Positions 48,157-56,203 of a stretch of 64,000 nt of DNA are shown here, piece by piece. The first letter of the stretch is position 1; each line of letters starts with the position of its first letter. A program made the translations under genes and the position numbers. The DNA is from an uncultured Alphaproteobacteria bacterium (GTDB lineage Bacteria > Pseudomonadota > Alphaproteobacteria > RF32 > CAG-239). Under the pieces are notes generated by a model. That model did no database searches, had not been told where the DNA came from, and saw only the letters and a list, made by a program, of their open reading frames with translations. Location: contig CAJTJB010000001.1 in NCBI GenBank assembly GCA_910576955.1, positions 286,649 through 350,648 of the forward strand, written 5' to 3'.

Positions 48157-49917
48157 GTGTTAAAAGTCAGTTTATCTCGAAAGAAAAATACATTTATTTA
48201 TGAACCGGGGCAGGAAATCCGTTTTTCAGCCGGAAGTTTCGGGTGGGAAACGGAAGACGAAGCCGTTAATGTGTGCCGCTCCCGTATTTTTTATATAATC
48301 GGCTTATTTCTATTGATTTATGCGGTTATCATCATCCGCATATTTAATGTCTGTCTGGTCGACGGCATTCAGTTAAGCCGAAAAGAAACGATTTATTACC
48401 GCCCGAGAAACGGCATCGTTTCCCCCGTGCACCGTGCAAATATTACCGACAGAAACGGAATTGTCGTTGCCACAAACCTGCCGACAGTTAACCTATACGC
48501 ATTACCTTATGAGGTCGGAAACCCCGAAGTGACCGCCCAAAAGCTCAATGAGATTTTTCCGGATGTTAAATATACGGAATTTTACAGCAGGCTTACCAAA
48601 AAGGTAAAATCAAAATATGCAAAAGTTTTGCTTAAACGAAACCTTTCGCCGACACAGCAAGTTAAAGTTAATGCACTGGGATTTCCTGAACTGGAATTTG
48701 AAAACAGCGAAGTTCGCGTATATCCGCAAAAAGAACTTTTATCGCATGTTTTGGGCAATACCGACATTGATTCCAACGGCATATCGGGGCTGGAAAAATC
48801 TTTGGATACGCGGTTAAGCTCTTCCACGCGCGATTTGCAGCTTACCATAGATTTGGGCGTGCAGTATATGGTGCGGGACGAGCTGATGAAAGCTAAAGAA
48901 AAATTTAAGGCCGAACGCGCTACCGCGATTGTGATGGATATTAACACCTCGGAGATAATCGCCCTTTCCTCTGTGCCGGATTATGACTTAAACAGGCGCG
49001 ATTTTAAAGATAAAGATATTAAATTTAATTTTGCCACTCTGGGCGTTTATGAAGCCGGTTCAGTATTTAAGGTTTTTAATACCGCTTTGGGATTAGACAG
49101 CGGCAAAATTAAAATTACCGACAGTTTTGATGCGACCAAACCGCTGAAGATGGGACGGCATAAGATTACCGATTACCGCGTGCCGGCAAAGTGGCTGACC
49201 GTCGGGGAAACGCTTATCCATTCATCAAATATAGCCTCGGCACAAATTGCGCTTAAAGTCGGAAAAGCATTGCAAATTAAATTTTTGAAAAACTTGGGCT
49301 TTTTTGATAAAATTGAAAATCTTGAAATTTATGAAAAAGGGCGTCCGCTGCACCGGAGCGAAAAGTATTGGCAAGACCATACCGTGGCAACCACCGCTTA
49401 CGGCTACGGCATTTCCGTTACGCCGATACATATTATCACCGCTTTTTCCTCTATATTAAACGGGGGCATCTATACGCCGCCAACATTAGTTTTTGAAACG
49501 AACAACCGCAAGAGCAAACGGGTTATTTCCACGCAGACATCAATGGATATGCGAAAGCTGCTGCGGGATGTGGTTATTTACGGTTCTGGCAAAAATGCCA
49601 ATATTGAGGGATATGAAGTGGCGGGCAAAACAGGAACTGCAAACAAACTTGAAAACGGACGCTATGTTAAAGGCAAAAACGTTACTTCGTTTGTTTCCGC
49701 CTTTCCGATTTCTGACCCGAAATATGCATTAATGGTTATTATCGACTCGCCAAAAGGTCTGCCCGAAACATTTAATTTTGTTACTTCGGGTTGGAATGCC
49801 TGCCCGACAGGAGGAAAGATTATAACCCGAATCGCCCCCACGCTTAATATTGCTCCTAACTTTGATTTGCAGACACAACGGGAAAAAGTTTTAAAAAATT
49901 ATGGAATTAAAAACTAA
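48157..49917 (+). CDS. ftsI: Peptidoglycan transpeptidase FtsI (PBP3)
   Basis: 586 residues starting at GTG. One membrane helix (about 44-66; IFYIIGLFLLIYAVIIIRIF), a pedestal domain, then a transpeptidase with SVFK (about residue 300), SSN (about 355) and KTGT (about 490). It builds septal peptidoglycan. The ribosome site is weak, so translation may be coupled to FtsL. Normally murE follows; here the cluster ends and an unlinked pal gene comes next. Confidence 0.93.
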   Translation: MLKVSLSRKKNTFIYEPGQEIRFSAGSFGWETEDEAVNVCRSRIFYIIGLFLLIYAVIIIRIFNVCLVDGIQLSRKETIYYRPRNGIVSPVHRANITDRNGIVVATNLPTVNLYALPYEVGNPEVTAQKLNEIFPDVKYTEFYSRLTKKVKSKYAKVLLKRNLSPTQQVKVNALGFPELEFENSEVRVYPQKELLSHVLGNTDIDSNGISGLEKSLDTRLSSSTRDLQLTIDLGVQYMVRDELMKAKEKFKAERATAIVMDINTSEIIALSSVPDYDLNRRDFKDKDIKFNFATLGVYEAGSVFKVFNTALGLDSGKIKITDSFDATKPLKMGRHKITDYRVPAKWLTVGETLIHSSNIASAQIALKVGKALQIKFLKNLGFFDKIENLEIYEKGRPLHRSEKYWQDHTVATTAYGYGISVTPIHIITAFSSILNGGIYTPPTLVFETNNRKSKRVISTQTSMDMRKLLRDVVIYGSGKNANIEGYEVAGKTGTANKLENGRYVKGKNVTSFVSAFPISDPKYALMVIIDSPKGLPETFNFVTSGWNACPTGGKIITRIAPTLNIAPNFDLQTQREKVLKNYGIKN

Positions 49918-50023
49918 AGTTCTAAAAAAAACTTTTATAAATCTTTAGTTTATACACAAATAGTATAGTTTCTTATTGAAATATTTACTTTTGTTACTTA
50001 ATTTAATGACTGTCCGGTTGTTT

Positions 50024-50037
50024 TTGAGATATCTCAA
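50024..50037 (+). promoter_or_regulatory. Perfect 14-bp palindrome upstream of pal
   Basis: TTGAGATATCTCAA is a perfect inverted repeat 38 bases before the pal start codon, in the 157-base gap after ftsI. It may be an operator. Confidence 0.4.
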
Positions 50038-50074
50038 TAATCAACTTCGTTTTTTAACCATATGGAGAAAATAA

Positions 50075-50527
50075 ATGAAAAAACTTTTAAGCTTGCTTTG
50101 TGCAGTTGTTTTATTATCAGGCTGTTCTACAACAAGTAGCTGGTTTGGTGGTAGCGATTGCCAGTCTAAACTTGCACGTGAGTTTGCTGAAAATGCCGAT
50201 ACGACTGTTTACTTTGCATACGACAAATCTGCGTTGGATGCAAATGCAATCGCCGCATTGGATTCACAGGTTGAATGGCTGAAAAAGAACCCGAAAGTAA
50301 ACGTTGTTGTTCAAGGTTACTGCGATAAGAGAGGTACTGCAGAATACAACCTCGCTTTGGGTGAACGCCGTGCAAACGCTGTTAAAGCATATTTGGTTGA
50401 CCAGGGCATCTGTGCCGGAAGAATCACCACTGTTTCTTACGGTAAAGAATATGCATTCCCGGGCGACACCGAAGAAGCATATGCTAAAAGCCGTCGTGGC
50501 GTAACAGTTGTTGAATTAAGCCGCTAA
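50075..50527 (+). CDS. pal: Peptidoglycan-associated lipoprotein Pal
   Basis: 150 residues with a lipobox LLSGC (Cys 17). The OmpA-C-like peptidoglycan-binding domain spans about 45-148 (VYFAYDKSALDANAIAALD, VVVQGYCDKRGTAEYNLALG). Pal anchors the outer membrane to the wall during constriction through Tol. tolB and tolQRA are elsewhere. cpoB follows after a terminator. Confidence 0.95.
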   Translation: MKKLLSLLCAVVLLSGCSTTSSWFGGSDCQSKLAREFAENADTTVYFAYDKSALDANAIAALDSQVEWLKKNPKVNVVVQGYCDKRGTAEYNLALGERRANAVKAYLVDQGICAGRITTVSYGKEYAFPGDTEEAYAKSRRGVTVVELSR

Positions 50528-50547
50528 TTTAATTTGACAGGTTCGAG

Positions 50548-50578
50548 AAAAACGTATTCGCAAGAATACGTTTTTTTT
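50548..50578 (+). terminator. Intrinsic terminator after pal
   Basis: A 12-bp stem (AAAAACGTATTC / GAATACGTTTTT) with loop GCAA and T run. cpoB therefore probably has its own promoter or gets readthrough. Confidence 0.92.
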
Positions 50579-50640
50579 GTTGAGTTATAAAAAATAATGA
50601 CCTATATTTTGGATAGTTTATTGTTTTATTGAGGAATGTT

Positions 50641-51435
50641 ATGAAAAAATCTTATCTGTTTTTGGGAATATTATTTTCACTTTCGGCTTATACGGTTAAA
50701 GCGGATGACATCTATCTGCGGGACGAACTGACCAAACTTAAAGATGATATTGTGGTTTTGCAACGGCAGATGTATCGCGAAAAAGCAGAGGCGGAGGCGC
50801 CGAAAGAGGCTGTTTCCGATTTTCATGTCCGTTTCGGCGAATATGATGAGATGATTCGCGAGATGAACGGTAAAGTGGAAAACATTGAATACCGTTTGAA
50901 TACGCTTGAAAAAAAGATGGAAACTATCGATAAAGACATTGAATTACGCTTTTCACAAATGAAAAAACATACAGAGGCAGCCCCTGCCCCGAAAACAAAC
51001 GCAAACGGAAAAAAGAAAAATAATGCTCAAGCAAAAGCGCCGGCAGGAATCAAACCGACAGAATTATATGAAAAAGCTTTGACGGATTTAAAAGCTGATA
51101 AGCTATCTGATGCGGAAACTAAATTTTCGCAGTTTCTCAACTCTTATCCTAAAGACTCGTTAGCAGGCAATGCTCAATATTGGCTGGGCGAAGTTTATTA
51201 TAAACAGCAAAATTTTGCCAAAGCGGCTGTTGCGTTTAAGGAAGGATACAGCAAATATCCGGAGGGGACAAAAGGACCTGACTGTTTGCTCAAACTCGGA
51301 CTTTCTATGAAAGCTTTGGGCAAAAAAGAAGAAGCTTGCACTGCTTTTGTTAATTTGCCGACTATTTTCGGCAAGGTCACCCCTGAAATTGCTGCACGCG
51401 CCAAGAAAGAGGCAGAGGCTTTGGCGTGCAAATAA
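50641..51435 (+). CDS. cpoB: Cell division coordinator CpoB (YbgF)
   Basis: 264 residues from the ATG at 50641 (GAGGA before it; a TTG four codons earlier is not supported). Signal peptide to about residue 21 (VKA), coiled-coil (about 25-115), Ala/Lys linker, then three TPR-like repeats (about 140-260) with LAGNAQYWLGEVYYKQQNF. CpoB coordinates peptidoglycan synthesis with Tol-Pal constriction. Its end overlaps tilS by 10 bases. Confidence 0.9.
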   Translation: MKKSYLFLGILFSLSAYTVKADDIYLRDELTKLKDDIVVLQRQMYREKAEAEAPKEAVSDFHVRFGEYDEMIREMNGKVENIEYRLNTLEKKMETIDKDIELRFSQMKKHTEAAPAPKTNANGKKKNNAQAKAPAGIKPTELYEKALTDLKADKLSDAETKFSQFLNSYPKDSLAGNAQYWLGEVYYKQQNFAKAAVAFKEGYSKYPEGTKGPDCLLKLGLSMKALGKKEEACTAFVNLPTIFGKVTPEIAARAKKEAEALACK

Positions 51436-52511
51436 TCCGAAATTTTTTAGACATTCACCATATTACAGATACCGCTTTTGCTGTTGGCGTTTCCGGCGGA
51501 GCAGATTCGCTGGCGCTAGTGTTGATGTTTAAAAAAGAATTTCCGCAATATCGGATTATTGCCTTAACAGTCGACCACAAGTTGCGCCCAACTTCCGGAG
51601 AAGAGGCACAATATGTGGCGCAAATTATGCAAAAATATCAGATTGAGCATCATACCCTCGTTTGGGAGGGCGAAAAGCTCCAAACCGGAATCGAGGAACA
51701 GGCTCGTTTGGCGCGGTATAGCCTTTTGTGCAATTGGTGCAAAGCAAATAATATTGCCAATTTAGTTATTGCCCATCATTTGTTTGACCAAGCAGAAACT
51801 TTTTTAATGCGGCTGCAACGCGGCAGCGGTCTTTACGGCTTATCGGCAATGAGCGAAATTACAGAGAAAAACGGCGTGAGGATTCTGCGTCCGCTGCTGA
51901 ATATTCACCCTGATGAAATGAAAAAATTTTTAAACGAACAGCAGATAAGATGGGTAGAAGACGAATCAAACCAATGCACGGATTTTCTGCGCGTTAAAAT
52001 GAGGAACTATTTGCCTCAATTGAGTGATGCAGCCGGTATATCTCCGCAAAGATTATGCGAGGCTGCGGCTGATTTGCGCAAAATCAAAGGTTTTATTGAA
52101 GACACCGTGGACGGGATTATCAGCTCCAAAGTGCATAAATGGCGCGACTGCGGATTTTCTTTTGACTATGCTGCGTTTTTAAGCTGGCATAAAGAGTTGC
52201 GTTTTTATGTTTTGGGCAAACTGATAACGGCATTAGGCAAAGCGGCATATTTTCCGGAGGCAGACAGTTTAAACACACTTTCTCTGCAACTGGAGGCGGC
52301 GGATTTTTCTGGCGCAACACTCGGCAACTGCCATATTATGAAAGATGAACTGAAAATCTGGATTATCAAAGAAAACCGCACAGGCGCAGAAATTTGCACC
52401 ACGGAAGACTGGGAAAGATATACCAAGCAAAATCCGGAGGTGCGCGGGGTCAAAATCCCTTATAAATTAAGGGCTGCGCTGCTCTTTGAAAAATTATCGC
52501 AAAAAATATAA
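51426..52511 (+). CDS. tilS: tRNA(Ile)-lysidine synthase
   Basis: 361 residues starting at GTG inside the cpoB end. The PP-loop is AVGVSGGADSLALVLMF (about residue 20-35); the N-type ATPase motif HHLFDQAETFLMRL follows. It adds lysine to C34 of tRNA-Ile2 so that AUA is read as Ile. The usual downstream ftsH is not here; a tRNA-Asp gene follows instead. The C-terminal domain is short. Confidence 0.93.
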   Translation: MQIIRNFLDIHHITDTAFAVGVSGGADSLALVLMFKKEFPQYRIIALTVDHKLRPTSGEEAQYVAQIMQKYQIEHHTLVWEGEKLQTGIEEQARLARYSLLCNWCKANNIANLVIAHHLFDQAETFLMRLQRGSGLYGLSAMSEITEKNGVRILRPLLNIHPDEMKKFLNEQQIRWVEDESNQCTDFLRVKMRNYLPQLSDAAGISPQRLCEAAADLRKIKGFIEDTVDGIISSKVHKWRDCGFSFDYAAFLSWHKELRFYVLGKLITALGKAAYFPEADSLNTLSLQLEAADFSGATLGNCHIMKDELKIWIIKENRTGAEICTTEDWERYTKQNPEVRGVKIPYKLRAALLFEKLSQKI

Positions 52512-52519
52512 AAAAATGC

Positions 52520-52548
52520 TTGCAATTATCTTTTTTGTTGGTTATAAG
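52520..52548 (+). promoter_or_regulatory. Sigma70-type promoter of tRNA-Asp
   Basis: -35 TTGCAA (52520-52525) and -10 TATAAG (52543-52548) with a 17-base spacer, placing transcription start about 7-9 bases before the tRNA. Confidence 0.65.
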
Positions 52549-52563
52549 TGTTTTTGTTCCGAT

Positions 52564-52640
52564 GGGGGCGTAGTTCAGTTGGTTAGAATACATGCCTGTC
52601 ACGCATGGGGTCGCGGGTTCGAGCCCCGTCGCTCCCGCCA
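52564..52640 (+). tRNA. tRNA-Asp (GTC)
   Basis: 77 nt cloverleaf with encoded CCA. The acceptor stem is GGGGGCG / CGCTCCC with one G-U pair, the anticodon loop CTGTCAC gives GTC, and the T arm holds GGGTTCGAGCCCC. It is close to the E. coli tRNA-Asp sequence. A promoter precedes it and a terminator follows. Confidence 0.97.
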
Positions 52641-52650
52641 GGAACGCAAA

Positions 52651-52675
52651 AAGCTGTCTTTTGACAGCTTTTTTT
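52651..52675 (+). terminator. Intrinsic terminator after tRNA-Asp
   Basis: Perfect 8-bp stem AAGCTGTC / GACAGCTT with loop TTTT and a T run. Confidence 0.93.
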
Positions 52676-52747
52676 GTTGCTTTTTTTATAATCCTTGATA
52701 AGATGCCCGCAAAATTTATTATTCTATTTATTACTAAAATATTTTAT

Positions 52748-53401
52748 ATGAAAGTGAAGATTTATTTGGAACCGCCGGCTTTTATTTCTTCTAAAACCGA
52801 AGCTGCGCCGTTTCCGTATGGGTTTTCATCAATTGGTTTTGTGCCTTTTGAGCCCTTGTGCCCGTTTTGCGGCAAACATTTGAGAGAGGCTGTGTGCCAT
52901 TGTCAGCAATTTGCGGATGCTGCGACCAAGCTCAAAGCCCAATATGCTGAAAATCCGTCTGATGTATACATTTCACCCGAGCGGGAGATTCTTGTTGTGC
53001 CATCGGTTTTTATTCACGATGTCCAAATAATAACCGAAGCTGTGGCAACACCGCAAAATGTGCTGACGCTTTTTGATGAAGGAGGAATGGCAAAGTCATC
53101 ACCTTTTAAATCTGGTGTGTGGTTTGTGTCTTCAGGCGATTTGGATGGAGATTGTTTGACTTTTTATGCTCGGCAAAAGTATAGCGAACAAATTTATTGC
53201 TGTACCGTAAGAGACATTCCAGCAATACTTCTTGCCGACTGTGCAGTTCCGGAAAAAATTGTTTTGTACGAGTACAAACAGAAGTTTGCGCACCATCCCG
53301 AAAGAGGGCAATGCATCGGAAACTATACTCCGGTAATGGAAAAAGTGGTTCTTGCAACGTTGTCACATGACGAGTTTTTGCAAAAACTTCAAACTCTTTA
53401 G
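52748..53401 (+). CDS. Unknown protein with N-terminal cysteine-rich (zinc-ribbon-like) segment
   Basis: 217 residues from the ATG at 52748; the open frame reaches back into the tRNA, so an upstream start is unlikely. Its early part has CPFCGKHL and then CHC, which suggests a zinc-binding ribbon (about residues 37-55). The rest is a mixed fold with no motif I know. No ribosome site is obvious before this start or before an alternative ATG at 52703. A terminator follows, so it is one gene. Role unknown. Confidence 0.55.
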   Translation: MKVKIYLEPPAFISSKTEAAPFPYGFSSIGFVPFEPLCPFCGKHLREAVCHCQQFADAATKLKAQYAENPSDVYISPEREILVVPSVFIHDVQIITEAVATPQNVLTLFDEGGMAKSSPFKSGVWFVSSGDLDGDCLTFYARQKYSEQIYCCTVRDIPAILLADCAVPEKIVLYEYKQKFAHHPERGQCIGNYTPVMEKVVLATLSHDEFLQKLQTL

Positions 53402-53403
53402 CA

Positions 53404-53432
53404 AAAAGCCACTCAAAAGAGTGGCTTTTTTT
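53404..53432 (+). terminator. Intrinsic terminator after the zinc-ribbon-like gene
   Basis: Stem AAAAGCCACTC / GAGTGGCTTTT, loop AAAA and a T run, between two convergent genes. Confidence 0.93.
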
Positions 53433-53461
53433 AGTTTATGCCGATAATATCTACTCTCAAA

Positions 53462-54172
53462 TTATTCCCGGAAATTTAACTTTTTAACAGCTGACAAATC
53501 TGCATTTGATAAATCAATTTCATTTCCTTTCTGTTTAGACATATCAGCTTTCAAACGTACCAGCGAGGTGACTTTTTCACCGGTTAATGCGGAGTAATCT
53601 TCCGGCACATTTGTAATGCGGGCATCTTCTGCACGCCCATTTTCCGGCACAATCAGCAATGCGCCTTCAACATTTGCCTGTTGTTCTTTTTGACCATCGC
53701 TATACACAGCGCCCAAAGGCAGCACTGCTGCGCGGCAAATTGCATCTTTATTGCGGGCATATAAACCGATACGCTTATCTTTGTCATTTGCAGTCAGCGA
53801 GCTTTCCATATACTGCTTATCTGAACAATATACATCATTAAATCCGTTTTCTGACAAATAACTCATAAATTGTTTTAACTCAATTAAATGCATATCCGAG
53901 ATGGGTTTATGTTTTTCTTGCTCAAATTTTGTGGCATAGTCATCTATTTTTGCTATTTGTTCCTTGCTTAAGCCATTTAACAGCAAAATATCATTGCCGT
54001 CGCCTTTCAGGCTTTGATTTCCCCACTCCGTCCCGGCATCTTTGGGATTGATAAAATCAAATTTATTAGCCAGTTTATCTAATGGTATAACATAGCGCAT
54101 TGTACCACTGACGACAGGTGTTCCTTTTTCTTTTACTGTATCAATATCTTGTTGTGAAATTTTGTAACTCAT
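53462..54172 (-). CDS. Unknown cytoplasmic protein
   Basis: 236 residues, no signal peptide or membrane helix. It has a Lys/Asp/Glu-rich composition, a region SDMHLIELKQFMSYLSENGF, and ends EIDLSNADLSAVKKLNFRE, which resembles the start of a leucine-rich or pentapeptide unit. AAAGGAGA precedes the ATG. A very AT-rich hairpin stands 16 bases upstream of the start. I do not recognise it; loose resemblance of its C-terminus to the LDLS units in the 26-29 kb proteins is noted, not proven. Confidence 0.6.
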   Translation of the reverse strand: MSYKISQQDIDTVKEKGTPVVSGTMRYVIPLDKLANKFDFINPKDAGTEWGNQSLKGDGNDILLLNGLSKEQIAKIDDYATKFEQEKHKPISDMHLIELKQFMSYLSENGFNDVYCSDKQYMESSLTANDKDKRIGLYARNKDAICRAAVLPLGAVYSDGQKEQQANVEGALLIVPENGRAEDARITNVPEDYSALTGEKVTSLVRLKADMSKQKGNEIDLSNADLSAVKKLNFRE

Positions 54173-54188
54173 AAGCTTTCTCCTTTTT

Positions 54189-54218
54189 GCTTAAAAAAAA
54201 CGTTCCTTTTTTTTAAGC
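54189..54218. repeat. A/T-rich perfect hairpin upstream of the unknown gene
   Basis: GCTTAAAAAAAA / TTTTTTTTAAGC is a 12-bp stem with loop CGTTCC. It lies in the 5' leader of the minus-strand gene ending at 53462. It could act as a terminator or an RNA-stability element. Confidence 0.6.
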
Positions 54219-54323
54219 AGCGAGGAGTGCGACATTATTTGACTTGATACTTTTCTATCCTTATGTTTTTGAAGTTTTTTTGTCTTTACACATTTTTAAA
54301 ATTATGGTATTATGATTGTGTAG

Positions 54324-54342
54324 AAAAAAGGAACGTTTTTTT
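54324..54342. repeat. Inverted second copy of the CGTTCC motif in A/T tracts
   Basis: The sequence reads six A, then GGAACG, then seven T, the reverse complement of the loop and inner arms of the hairpin at 54189-54218, about 110 bases away. The two copies could pair with each other or mark the borders of a short element. Confidence 0.45.
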
Positions 54343-54383
54343 ATTACAGAAGCGGCTTTAGCCTCTGTCCTTTCTTAATATTC

Positions 54384-54412
54384 ATTGACACATTGCGCTT
54401 TTTGTGGTATGT
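54384..54412 (+). promoter_or_regulatory. Sigma70-type promoter of the ABC exporter operon
   Basis: -35 TTGACA (54384-54389) and -10 TATGTT (54407-54412) with a 17-base spacer, 33 bases before the first ABC gene start. Confidence 0.7.
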
Positions 54413-54445
54413 TTGGCGGCATCTTATATGATTTTGTGAGGAATT

Positions 54446-56203
54446 ATGCAGCCTTTTCCTAAAAAGTTTTTTCCGCTGTTGGCGATATATCTCAAAATTT
54501 TTAAATGGCGGATTGTTTTATTTTTAATCTTAATGATATTGGCGGCAACGCTTTACAATTTGAATATTCGCTTTTTTGCCGATATTATCGGCGCGATAAA
54601 GCTTGATAACCCTGATAGTGTGAACATTATGTTGTATGTTTACTTGTTTGCGGGGTGCAGCGCGACGTCTATTTTTGCCGGCAGATATGCGGATTATTTT
54701 ACCCATAAATATTTTCTTATTCCCTGCAAGAGCCGGATGGAGCAGGATTTGTTTGCATACCTTTTGGGGCACAGTTACGAGTTTATCACTTCCAGACAAA
54801 GCGGAATGCTGATTGCACAGAAAAACGAGGTTAAGAAACTTCCTGATATGTTGAGCCGTTTTACATGGGATTTGAAAAGCATTTTTGATATCGCCGTCAA
54901 AACCATCATGCTTATGCTCATATCGCCGTTTATCGGGCTCGGGTATTTTGCCCTCGGGGTATTGGTGATTTATCCGGGGAGATATTTTAACAAGGCACTT
55001 GCCAAAGCAAATAAAATCCGCGCTAAAATTGCAGCCATTGTCAGCGGGAGGATTTTAGACACGGTTAATAATCTGGAAGTTGTTAAACAGTTTGATAATA
55101 TGGAATATGAAAAACAGCGGCTGCGTCCTTTATTTGTGCAGAAATATAACAGTGCCGTCAAGGCAACAGTTTTGTTTTTTAAGCAATTTACGGCTGTGGG
55201 CGTGGCGATTAGTTTCTCGTCATTTATCCTTTTGGTGGCGGCGGTATATTTTTGGAGCAAGGGGAGCATTACAACCGCAGATGTCGTTTTTGTGCTGATG
55301 ACATTAACCGGTGGATTGAACCAACTGGGGATGCTGTTTGATAATTTCCAACAGCATAAAACAGAGATTGCCGAAATTGAGCAAGGACTTGAACCGTTTG
55401 CTGTTTCGCACGGGATTATTGACGCACCTGATGCCGTGGAACTCATAGCTAAACACGGAAAAATTGAATTTAAGGATATAACCTTTGCTTACAGAGCAAA
55501 GCGCAAGCCGGTATTTAAGAACTTCAGTCTGACGATTAGGGCCGGCGAAAAAATCGGAATTGTCGGGCAGTCCGGCTCGGGCAAAACAACACTGGTTAAT
55601 CTGCTGCAGCGGGCATACGATTTGCAGGACGGCGAAATTTTGATTGACGGGCAGAACATTGCAACGGTTACACAAGCCAGCCTGCACCAAAATATCAGCC
55701 TTATTCCGCAAGATACGGTGATGTTTAACCGTAACATTGCCGCAAATATCGCATTCGGAGCAACTTCAGCAACACAAAGGCAAATAGAGCTGGCTGCGAA
55801 AAAAGCATACGCCGATGAATTTATCAAAACCAAAGACGGAGGGTATGAGAGCTTTGCCGGCGACCGAGGCTGTTTGCTTTCGGGCGGCGAGCGGCAACGT
55901 ATCGCTATCGCGCGAGCTGTGCTTAAAAAAGCGCCAATTTTGATTTTGGACGAGGCTACCTCTGCGCTTGACAGCGAATCGGAACAACTTATCAATAAAG
56001 CGCTTCATAATATTATCAGCAAGCAAACCGTGATTGCGATTGCGCACCGGCTTTCCACACTCAAAAATATGGACAGGATAATTGTTTTAGATAAAGGGCA
56101 GATTGCAGAAGCCGGACGTTTTGAGGACCTGATAGAAAAAGGCGGCAAATTTGCCAAACTCTATTTTGCAGAACAGAAAAAGAGCGGAGGAAAGAATGTT
56201 TAA
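54446..56203 (+). CDS. ABC exporter half-transporter, first subunit
   Basis: 585 residues: a six-helix membrane domain (about 15-310) then a nucleotide-binding domain (about 345-580) with Walker A GQSGSGKTT, signature LLSGGERQRIAIARAV, Walker B ILILDEATSALD and switch His IAHRLST. All catalytic residues are present. It belongs to the MsbA-like multidrug/lipid exporter group. It overlaps the next ABC gene by 8 bases, so the two probably form a heterodimer. Confidence 0.9.
   Translation: MQPFPKKFFPLLAIYLKIFKWRIVLFLILMILAATLYNLNIRFFADIIGAIKLDNPDSVNIMLYVYLFAGCSATSIFAGRYADYFTHKYFLIPCKSRMEQDLFAYLLGHSYEFITSRQSGMLIAQKNEVKKLPDMLSRFTWDLKSIFDIAVKTIMLMLISPFIGLGYFALGVLVIYPGRYFNKALAKANKIRAKIAAIVSGRILDTVNNLEVVKQFDNMEYEKQRLRPLFVQKYNSAVKATVLFFKQFTAVGVAISFSSFILLVAAVYFWSKGSITTADVVFVLMTLTGGLNQLGMLFDNFQQHKTEIAEIEQGLEPFAVSHGIIDAPDAVELIAKHGKIEFKDITFAYRAKRKPVFKNFSLTIRAGEKIGIVGQSGSGKTTLVNLLQRAYDLQDGEILIDGQNIATVTQASLHQNISLIPQDTVMFNRNIAANIAFGATSATQRQIELAAKKAYADEFIKTKDGGYESFAGDRGCLLSGGERQRIAIARAVLKKAPILILDEATSALDSESEQLINKALHNIISKQTVIAIAHRLSTLKNMDRIIVLDKGQIAEAGRFEDLIEKGGKFAKLYFAEQKKSGGKNV

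Noticed and set aside
52592..52747. Open frame extending the zinc-ribbon-like gene back over tRNA-Asp
   Set aside because: The frame overlaps the tRNA and its terminator, and the extra residues are hydrophobic shadow translation; the start at 52748 is used.
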